From Agelas oroides (taxonomy: Eukaryota > Porifera > Demospongiae > Agelasida > Agelasidae), in assembly GCA_949130485.1 (NCBI GenBank), contig OX422183.1, positions 27,902,816-27,966,815 of the forward strand: 64,000 nucleotides of DNA. The letters run 5' to 3'. Every line of letters starts with the position of its first letter. The first letter of the stretch is position 1. Below are positions 54,959 to 64,000 of the stretch, one piece after another. The position numbers were made by a program, and so were the translations under genes. The notes under the pieces are model-generated. The model saw only the letters and a program-made list of their open reading frames with translations, ran no database searches and was not told the DNA's origin.

Positions 54959-55780
54959 ACGCCATTTTCAAATTATGTGCGCATGCGCGCAAGTAGTCTC
55001 GTTCCGAACCACAAACTGATCTGGGAACGAGACTAGTGCGCGTCTCTGCGAGCACGAGTACGAGTCGCAGTCTCTGCCTGTCCCAGGCCACAGAGTGCTC
55101 CGCAACGCTATTGACAGCACGTAGGTAAGACGCTGCTAACTACTATATCATGCACGGTCCAACTTAGCGGTTTTTGTTTCACTATAAAGCAGCTTACAGG
55201 CCCTCATGTCATGGTAAAGACTAGTCCATGCCGGGCTTGACAGCTTACACGGAAAATGTACTCTAAGCTTTCAAAAGCTAGAATGAAGGTCTGGGACATA
55301 CAAGCAATGTGGATTAAAGCCTGCGTTGTAAGCAACAAGAGATCTGGGATCCAGACTACCTGTATGTGGTTGCCTACTTGGACTTACCTGAACAATTACT
55401 AAACTGTCTACTGTTTCAAGGTGTAGGGTTGGGGTTGCACTTGATTAGAATAGTGTTTAGTAACTTCACAATGTAACTGAGAACATTACCAAAAAGTACA
55501 GAAACAAGAAATCATTACAAGTGAAAAGGGATGTAGGAATGGCATGCCAAAAAGACAAGCAAGGATATAAAAGTGCAGGTAAATATATAAAGCCCGCCCC
55601 TACATCTTCACTCTATTGTGAAAAGATGTAGGGATGGATGAGGCTTTGTATATTATTTACCTTCACCTTTATATCCTTCCTTGTTTGTCTAGCTTATTTG
55701 CACGCCATTCCTACATCTCTTTTCATTTTTACTTTCTTGTTTCTGTAGGCTATTGCATCTTTTGATGGACAATGTTCTTA
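54959..55780. repeat. Composite repeat X3, diverged
   Basis: GGACGCCATTTTCAAATT, CACGTAGGTAAG, AAAAAGTACAGAAACAAG and GGAATGGCATGCCAAAAAG blocks follow the order of X2 (14159-15308). The hairpin MITE portion (about 55490-55745) is shorter. Confidence 0.65.
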
Positions 55781-56066
55781 TCAAGCCAAGGGAGATTGTG
55801 TCTCTTAGGTAGAGTACCTCTTGGAATGCAGTGCTCCATGATCAACTTGTTCCGCCAAATGTCCCAGGAAAAATTTATGTTCACAGGACCTCAGACTGTT
55901 GCACGCTTGTAGTGCACTGGAGGTTTTCACTCTTTTAGCACGCTCCTAAATCCTCGCATTCCACGGCCTCCGAATTTAATTATCTAATAATTTATGTCAG
56001 GATTCATTGCATTCGGACGTCTCCATGGCAATTTGAAGATCTCGACGGGCTGCGACTTGAGTCAAC

Positions 56067-59000
56067 ATGAAAGTAAGTCCGTTTTACTCACACGGGATGG
56101 GAGGTGTTAGCTATAAGTTATTGTTGTATACTTGATGTAGTTGTGACCGTCATCTTTGACTTTGGTGGGCTTGACTAGCTACTTATTGGATTGTGCCAAG
56201 CAGATAAACACTAAGTGTGGCGTTGGAGATTTATCACTTATCTGTTAGCGAGTATCGGCACGAGCGACACAGTTTCCAGGAGCTATACAACATACTAGTA
56301 ATGGAGAAAGAAGGGAAGGGCTCAGTGCGCAGGCAGCTCAAGAGCACGACCGCTACCTGTAACTTTTTACTTCGGGAATGGACGATTGTCAACACTTACA
56401 GCCTTCCACAACGGGAGGCACGCAGACACAAAATTAGATTATGCATGGCTCTCTCCAATGCACTGCTTCTGCTCCCGTGCGCTAGAACCCCCACCTATTT
56501 TTTTCCTTTCTTTGTGTCACAGCCATCGAAACCTGATTATTTCAAGGCGGAATTCAATTGTGATTGGTCGGGTGAAGGATGAATTTTTCACTCTCAATAT
56601 GATATACCTCTAAGGCCAGTCCAATAAATTTCTATATTTCTTCTGTTCAGACCAAATTTAGTTTGGATGCGGGCGTGCAGTTATTGTTTTTATTTCCAAT
56701 TTGCGAACGACCACGCCCCTATATTGGACCACGACCGTACAAATAAATTAACGCGTACACGCTTTTTACTTGAGTACCGACTAAAGAGATCATTGCTTGC
56801 CATGACGTCCGCTCGAAAGCGGTCGGAACTAGTGTTCAATATAGTTATTTAGACCCATAGGTATGCTTTACAAAATTAAGAGTATTGTGCTACTGCTCAT
56901 GTATACAGTATAAAATGTTTTTGTCACCTCTAACACTGAATGATGCAGGCGGTGACCGAAACATAAGTTATTGGAGTGGCTAAGCAAGTAGGGTGCATGA
57001 TTATAGCTAGAGCATTAGCTATAGCTATTCAGTACTATGCTCCATTGAACAAATCTATCGTTATGAGTGTTCACTGCAAGTTGAAACAGGAAATCATCTT
57101 GAGTTTGTCTAGGTTGTCTATGTAGTCCATGGTGAAGGCAATAATCTCTCTGCAAAGCAGTATGCAAGGTGAGTGGGTATCAGGAGCACCACTGCGACGG
57201 GCGAGAAAGGTGTCCGACTAGCGTGGATTTTATTGCATTGCACACTAAATCATGCACAAGTTGTACATGCAAAATGCATGAACAGTACAAATCGGTATGG
57301 AATACAAATGTGTGCACGCATGCATAAAGTGTTTCCTCAAATTGCTGTTTTCTGCCATCTGGCTAAATGTACCAAAATGCAAGTTACACCCCCAAGATGA
57401 ATTCACATACACTGAAATGAATAATGTAATAATGAATAGAGAGTGCAGTGATGTAATATAAAATGTACTGGTAGTGGCAAATACAGTGCAACTGTGTAAA
57501 GCAAGAAGTGTAAAGTACTTAACACGATTAAACTATACTGCTTCACCTTGACTGGGTGGTCCAACGTATAAGCAAGTACCACCATACAAAATTAAAAGCT
57601 GAATGTTAGAATCATTTGAAAGCATGAATATACTGCATGATTATATAATTATCTTTATTTGCCAGCTTTGCAAAATTCTAACTCAAACTGTACACAGATT
57701 TGTTTGAATAGGCCCTTGTCAGACCTCTTAAGGTCAGCAGCATCACTTGAGTGAGACTTCATCTCATAATGTGTGAGATTTGTCCCAAATGAGTGAGACC
57801 CTGTCAAGCATCCACACTGATACAACTTATCACTGTCATTGTCAAAGTATGGGGGCATACATTTGCAAAACTCGCACTTCTTTGCACTTGGGCACTAGCC
57901 ACTGAAACCTTTGCAGTGCTGAGCCTGGCATTAGGAATGAGACTACGAGGGGCATGTCTGCCATTATGGGCCTGGGAACAAGGTGCTAGCAGAGCAAGAT
58001 GTAACTGGCGAGTTAGGTACAAGATTTAAGAGGTTGGTGTGTTAGCTTGAAGTTGTGTTAGATTTACATACAGCTCAATATTCAGACATAGGTACACTGT
58101 TTCAAGCTTAAATTTTGTTGTGACGTTTGATAAAGGACAATTTTAATTACTCACACCCACCATTAATTACTGTCTCTTCACAAGACTACCCAAACCCAAA
58201 GTACTGTCCCGATGAGCTTTTATGTATGTACTGAAGATTAAGGTGGTACTCAACCCTGGATTTTCAAGGTTGACAAACCTGGAATCCAAGCTGATAGACT
58301 TCTTTGTCTTGTTAAACTTTTAGCACACCGTCAGTTTTGGGAGTCTTCAACCGTTCACTGTCCGCAAAATTGGGGATTTTCCCCATTTCCTGCCGGCATT
58401 GGCATCCAATAATCAGTTTATAATTAAGTTAGTTAAGATGTGGCCTGGCGGAACCCCTCATGTGGTGGTCGGAACTTTGAAATTAAGCTTAGATCGACTT
58501 AAAAAAAAAAAAAAGGAATTTAGTGGAGTGCTGTAGTGTCAGTAGCTGTGAGTAGTACGTAGTGCCTGCTTGTGAAAGCAAGCTCAAGTTGTGTCTAGAA
58601 GCAGCAGAAAGGCCACAGTGGCCAGGACTGTACTCATTGGGCAGGCCCAGGTCTTGCGATCGTATGCCAAGCCTAGTAGGTGATCGTGGCCCGGTGCTTT
58701 GAGTGCTGGGCTGGGCTTTAACTAGAATGCGCAATATATCGTTGGTACTACGTTGCCGTAGACAAGAAAGCTGAAGAGTGAATTTAGAAATGTGCATTCC
58801 TTTTGGTTCAGTCAAAGTTGTCCATTCCAAGAGTAGTGACAAACATGAGTCTAGCCTGACTTTGAGAGTAGCTCTGAACAAAAGCTGGCACAGACTGATT
58901 TGAGATACATTGGTGGTTAGGACGCTACCTACAGTGAGCGTGGCAATTTTGGGTCATGAATATATTAATAAGCTACTAAAACCCTTTTTTAAAATTAGGC

Positions 59001-61688
59001 AAAGCAAGATTGCCCTAAACCAAACCCTAACCCTGAAACTAGGAGTAACACTGGTCCTGACTGTAACCCAGGTTTATGTTTTCGTTAACCTCTGCCGAGA
59101 GACTTCCACCGCCACCTTAAACCCAATAGTGCACTTTTGGTTACATCATACTGCGCACTGCGCAGAAAAGATAGTCTCTGAGCGCTTGCGCGCGCACGTT
59201 CTGCGTCAGCAGAAAGGGTTGGACAGGGGGAGGTGGGTTGGGTCACCCCCAGGGTGACATGCACATGGTGGCTGCTAGGCTTGGCTGTCAAAGCGCCATG
59301 GTTGGGACCGGGTGGGCCAATTCCTGTCCTGGCTGCATGGACAGGCTTGGAAAACGCTACTCTCACCTTGTAGGGAGTTCATTTCTGGCAGGGAAGGCTG
59401 CTTGGGCTCTGAGCGTGTGCTTGAGTGCTGTTGACTCTGTTGCATGCTCGTTGATGAGTGGGCGTGGTTAATGTCACGAGTCTGCTTGTTAAGACTGGAA
59501 GTGGACTTGGGTTCAGTTTTTGGAGTCAGAGCTTGGCTGCATTCATCCTTAGTTTGTTCTGCTCGATCCACGATGCAATTGCTCCAAGCTTCGTTCCAGC
59601 ACCAGCCTTGAACCCAGACTTTTTGTTCTGGAATGCAAAGCCTGGTTTGAGGCTATTGCAGGACTTACAGCTCTTCTATCAGTTAAATATCCTTCATAAT
59701 GATATCATTGTTTACATTGTTTACAAGTTATATTTTAACGTGGCATAATTTTTGTTGTTTTTGTTGTTGTTTTTTTTTTTGCAGATTCTACTCTTGTCGC
59801 AGTACTTGCTAGTTGTTGCACTTTTGCAATACACAGGTATGATTTGAATAATTTTATGCCTGGGATGTGCTTCAGACAATTCTCAACACACACTCTTCAT
59901 TGAACAACAAAATTAGAAATGCTCTCACTTGTGCCAAACTTTAGTGAAATCTCCACACATGTATTTCTGTTGGTATACTAGCCAATGTTGGACTTATATG
60001 TTTCCTTGTATCAAATTTACTTGGCCCATGTACTCACTAAAGTATTGAGACTGTACTACATCAAACTTGAATGAAGCCTGTCTCAGCAAGACTGCATGTA
60101 GCTAACAAAAATAAAATCCATAATTCGTACTAGCTACTCAGATCAACAGAATACATTACAATTACTAAGAGCTGAAACTGAAGACTGAAGGAATGTATCA
60201 GCATACTGATGATGAAGCAAATTTACGTACTTCAGTGAATTGTTTGTGATACACCTCCACGACTGTCCAGAGCAGACCTTAGGCCAACCAATTGTTAGGT
60301 GTAAATTCAAAGAAGAAGACTACAGCATGGTATATTGAAATGTACACAGCAGTTATAGCTAGTAATCAGCCTGTTAGACCAGCCAGACCTTTTGCCATGC
60401 TTACGGTGTACATGCAGCTGCTCACAGGAAATAGAAAGGCTGCAATGTCTATTCATACTCCTTTTCATTTGATAGTGGAAAGGCGGGCTTAAGTACAGAA
60501 ATAACATCCTTCCACCCTCTTTCTCACTTAACTGAGCTGTATTCGCTGGAATCGTAGCTTGAATACTCCATTTAATTAAAACAAGTTTTCTAACAGCAAC
60601 AGTTTATGGCATTAGCATGATCTGCAAACTCACACACACACACACACACACCACAAATTACTTAGCACTATCCTGATGTATTATGACTCTTTGTATAATG
60701 ACAGATTTTATAGTCAGATGTTGTTTGTTGTGTGTACTGAACAATGTTTCAGACACAGTCTTTAGAATGGTGGACCTTGAACGCACAGACATTTAAATGA
60801 TGGATCTTGAATAGACTGAATTTCAGTGGCATTTTGGCTTGAAGATGATCTCAGAAGTGGTCTCACAGCATCCAATTTTCATAGTGTATCATGCCTCTAG
60901 TGTAGTATCCACAATGTGTGTGCTTATAGCACCTGTCAAATGGATGGAGGCATTCTTACCTGACCACTTAGCTGAGAGATACTCCTTGCTATGACTGTAT
61001 AATAAATGACTTAGTGAAAAATGGCAGGCCTAGATATTGCGCCTAGTCACCCACTGTGTAGAATGCACTTTGGCCAATACCAGGCCTCATCAGCTGCGCT
61101 GGCATAACTAGGAGATGGGGACCACTATCTCAGGCAAGAATGGCAGTCAGAGTAGCTGACCTTGTCTATGTAGTGGTGTAGTATGATGTATCTCAAAAGT
61201 AGCGTTTCTTTGTGCATATGTACATCAAAGAATTAAATAAAACCATGCTATTAGCTCATTACTGTAGTTGTAAAGAAGGATAGCAAACAGACACTTGCCA
61301 TGTAGCTAAGTGTGTTCCTCTAACCTCCTATGTACAGGTGATGTTACTGGACAGTTCATTGCGGCTCCCCCCACCTGTTCTGGGAATACCTTCACCTTCA
61401 GATGTACTGTTGGTGGAGACATGAATGGGATCACCATCTGGAGGGTGGGTGGGAGCAGTGACTGTCTACTACGACATACATCAGCAGGTAATACTGCTCG
61501 TTGTGGATCTCAAAATGCTTTCACAGCCACACCTGGAACTGGGTTTGGAACAAGTGGTACTTCATTTTCATCAACATTGAGCGGCACTGCAACCCCTGCA
61601 CTGAATGGTACACTGGTAGAGTGTTTTGGACCAGGCCTTGACAGAGATGCAGAAAACATGGTTGGAGTCAGTACCCTTCAGACATTAG
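56067..61688 (+). CDS. Gene B: paralogue of gene A, signal peptide and Ig-like domain (partial, continues beyond window)
   Basis: Exon 1 coding part 56067-56072 (ATGAAA, donor GTAAGT). Exon 2 is 59785-59836 (acceptor TTTGCAG, donor GTATGA). Exon 3 is 61338-61688 (acceptor TGTACAG, donor GTCAGT). Spliced, the leader reads MKILLLSQYLLVVALLQYTG, an excellent signal peptide, and runs directly into the Ig-like exon. That exon is 351 bases, phase 1 to 1, exactly as in gene A (TFTFRCTVGGDMNGITIWRV; LNGTLVECFGPGL). No FN3 exon was found by 64000, so the rest lies downstream. Transcribed away from gene A. The exon 1 assignment over a 3.7 kb intron rests on phase and the quality of the leader. Confidence 0.72.
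56073..58241. other. Gene B intron 1, first part
   Basis: The open frames here (for example 56217-56582) show no domain or splice support. Short TAGCCTC-type hairpin remnant at about 57929-57990. Confidence 0.5.
58242..59116. mobile_element. TTAA-flanked non-autonomous transposon, copy 2
   Basis: Begins GGTGGTACTCAACCC, ends CCGCCACC, flanked by TTAA at 58238-58241 and 59117-59120. Inverted relative to 16215-17199 and shares most of its length with it (for example ATTGGGGATTTTCCCCATTT). No transposase. Confidence 0.75.
59785..59836 (+). CDS. Gene B exon 2: signal-peptide core
   Basis: 52 bases, phase 0 to 1, encoding ILLLSQYLLVVALLQYT plus one base. Only this frame avoids a stop at the junction with exon 3. 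Confidence 0.7.
59837..61337. other. Gene B intron 2
   Basis: A (CA)11 microsatellite at 60631-60652 and a segment (61037-61125) shared with a gene A intron. No other supported feature. Confidence 0.55.
61338..61688 (+). CDS. Gene B exon 3: Ig-like domain
   Basis: 117 codons, phase 1 to 1. Residue pattern and cysteine positions follow gene A exon 3, including HTSAGNTARCGSQNAFTA and SFSSTLSGTA. Conservative differences suggest the domain is still under constraint. Confidence 0.82.
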
Positions 61689-61743
61689 GTCAGTCATTCA
61701 TATACCAAGATAGTGCATAGATCTTGAATACATGTAAAATTTT

Positions 61744-61801
61744 TAGCCCTGTTCCCAGGCTCTTTCCCTAGTTTTTGAGGAGAGAGCCTGGGAATGAGGC
61801 T
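61744..61801. repeat. 58-base hairpin element
   Basis: AGCCCTGTTCCCAGGCTC at the left pairs with GAGCCTGGGAATGAGGCT at the right. A member of the TAGCCTC hairpin swarm. Confidence 0.65.
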
Positions 61802-64000
61802 TTGTATTTTGTGCAATGTGTTAGACGTAGGTATGCATGCAGTTGTATCTAGTTATCTGCATGCTATGTAGAATGGAGCTCAAGTTTTAAACTCATCAAG
61901 TTCAAAAAGCACTGTAGCGTTTATTTGTCGATCACAATCACTGAGTTGCTGTTCATACTGTCAAGTTGGAAGCTGTAGTCAGCTTACTTAACTCTTAGAC
62001 GATATCTTCTAACTTTGCCTATATCTCATTTTGTATACTCTCATTTTGCCCTTTATTAACTTCTGTCATTTTGTCTACAAGACAAAATCATTAGTTTAGG
62101 GCACAGTAATGAACTGAGGCATTATACGCAACCACAATTTTTCACATAACAAGGTCAACAAATATGTCTCTAATTGATTAAGGGAGTCTACAGCAATCCC
62201 ACTGTTCACATTACATCATTTTTGAGTGAAGTCCATTTTTGCTTCTGCATAAAAGGGATGTGGATACATCGGTATGTCACATAGCCTCAGTTGTGTTAGT
62301 CATCTACCATGCAGCTATACACGGGTGTTAGTAAATCAAGAAACGAAACAGTGAGACAAAATGAAGCAAAACAAAAGCTGCGCCCACAATAATTGCAAAT
62401 TTGTGCATCTGACCTCTGTAGTAGCTACATAAGCTACCTCAGGCTCATGTGTATCTTCCAGCATTGTTAATCAGGTAACCGATACATTGCTGTTTACATG
62501 CTTTTATTGTTTTGATACTTGGAGAGGCTGAGAACTGGTTTGTTTTAGCCCCTTACCCGATGCAGTTTATAGCTAATAACCGAGGAGTTAGCTGTGCTAA
62601 CAGATGTCAGCTGGCATTGCTAGCAACTGGTGTCAGGCAGCTCAGTCCCGTACCTAGTGTTTTATCGATGATTAAAGCCATTGTGAAAATGACATGACCA
62701 GCACAACCAGGCTGCAAGTACATACTCTGCATTTACCAAGGTAGACATATTCTACCCGTAGGTAGCTAAATGTTCAGTGTATAAGAAAGGGAGACGAGAG
62801 CCCAGTACTGAAAACTAGCTACTGATGTTAACTGTCAGCATGCAGCTAAACGACAAGAACTGCATAAAAAACTAGCTGCCACAACAAGGAACACACAGAG
62901 AACATTAGCCTAATTACCTTACTAACACTGTTGTTGCTCGGAGCGAGCCATATAGCACAAGAGAAAATACACACACTGTGACACACTTGCGTGGAACTTG
63001 TAATTTTGTGGATGTGGCTTCCATTTTGTTTCATTTCACCCTTTCCTGTGTTTCGTTTCATTTCTTGATTTACTAACACCCCTATGCACACAATCAGAAA
63101 GAGCACTTCAATTATGTTTAGGCTGGTATTATGAGTCGATGCCAATTATGGGCTTATGACCTTATGAGAATTTACAGATGTTGATACCTTTGCTAAACAT
63201 TAGTGATATTGTCCTTTCTCACTTTCTAACACAAATGGTTGTAACAAATATGCTGTTCACATTTTAAATTTTGAGGCATTTTTCCCACACATTTTGATTA
63301 GCATGAAAAATTTGTGCTGCTGAAAATTCTGGGATATGATTGGTAAGGATAACAGTTTCAGCATCACCTTCTAGGTTCAAGGTATCTGACTACATGGTAA
63401 AGTGCTGTTAGAAATGCAAACTGCAAAATTTCAGTGAGTGTCTCATAATAGGTCCACTGAGTTGTATAACAAAAGTAATGGCTAACTCTATATAGTCGAA
63501 GACAGAACATCATGTTTCTATCACTGAATAGCATAGGCACATGACTTTAAATACACGCACTAGAATCAAACATGGAAAGTCTCCTACTTTGGCCATCCCT
63601 ATTTTCCGGAACGGAACGGAACTCTACCCTAAAACACGGAACGGACCAAGCGTCAAAGATGCATGCGCAAGACATCTCACCGGTACTTCTACGTGAGTTT
63701 AGTTATGTAGCGAAAGTCTCAGCTTGTCCACTGGCTGCTGGCAGTGCTGGCATTATAATCTATATACTGTGCATGGTGAGACGATCTAGAAAGGATATAT
63801 GCATGTAAAATTATACAATGTCATACTATCAGATTCAGCAAGTAGCATATCTGCCTTATCAAAGTTCAAAGTGGCACATCCACAGTATTTTGTCCGAACC
63901 TGCAGTATAGAGTATAGGAAATAAGTATACTTGTATACATTTAAGAGTCCATTTCAAACTGGATTACAGAGTGTGCACAAGTTTGAAATTTCAAAGTTGT
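61802..64000. other. Gene B intron 3 (to window end)
   Basis: No FN3-like or other domain exon is visible. The frame at 63572-63808 has a hydrophobic stretch but no splice or homology support. Confidence 0.5.

Noticed and set aside
56217..56582. 121-codon plus-strand frame just after the gene B start
   Set aside because: No domain, no splice link to the Ig exon, and the ATGAAA exon with GTAAGT donor explains gene B's leader better.
59458..59748. 96-codon frame as possible first exon of gene B
   Set aside because: It ends in a stop before the exon 2 acceptor, and no donor in a suitable phase was seen; MK from 56067 gives a perfect signal peptide.
63572..63808. Frame with a hydrophobic segment as a membrane exon of gene B
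   Set aside because: No acceptor/donor in phase 1 and no resemblance to the gene A membrane exons.

Overview
This is a eukaryotic (intron-bearing, AT-leaning, transposon-rich) window. It most likely comes from an early-branching marine invertebrate, and I favour a demosponge. The reasons are a cell-surface receptor built from Ig-like, fibronectin III and CCP exons all joined in phase 1, combined with a mix of Ginger, Penelope-like, Ty3, CR1-like and TIR elements. No species marker was seen, so the sponge call is an inference.

Two host genes are supported, and they are divergently oriented paralogues. Gene A runs on the minus strand from a start codon at 27911 to a stop at 603. Fifteen coding exons join into one 3150-base frame (1049 residues), with one small exon tentative. 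The product has a signal peptide, one Ig-like domain, three fibronectin-III-like domains, one CCP/sushi-like domain, three separate membrane-segment exons, and a cytoplasmic tail with two ITIM-consensus tyrosines and repeated SH3-ligand motifs. Gene B runs on the plus strand from 56067. Only its signal-peptide exons and its Ig-like exon (the same 351-base length as in gene A) lie in the window; the rest should lie beyond 64000.

Everything else is mobile or repetitive DNA. Gene A's introns hold a nearly full LINE (9434-12927), inverted pairs of composite repeats (6743-7690 and 14159-15308), a nested foldback (7708-8380), a TTAA-flanked element (16215-17199) inside an older repeat, Penelope-like fragments lying head to head (20390-21975), a hAT-type MITE with an 8-base target duplication (23490-23829) and another MITE (26405-26908).

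The 28 kb between the two start codons is almost solid transposon. It contains a 1.2 kb TIR element in two inverted copies, one of them carrying a complete five-exon Ginger-type transposon (30792-34058) with integrase, Ulp1-like protease and PHD finger. It also has LINE tails, a broken Tc1/mariner-like transposase (42712-43590), a decayed Ty3 pol (43975-46215) and a Ty3 element with both LTRs (47456-51572) whose RNase H core has been deleted. Gene B's first intron and upstream region contain further copies of the dispersed repeats. No rRNA, tRNA or CRISPR was seen.
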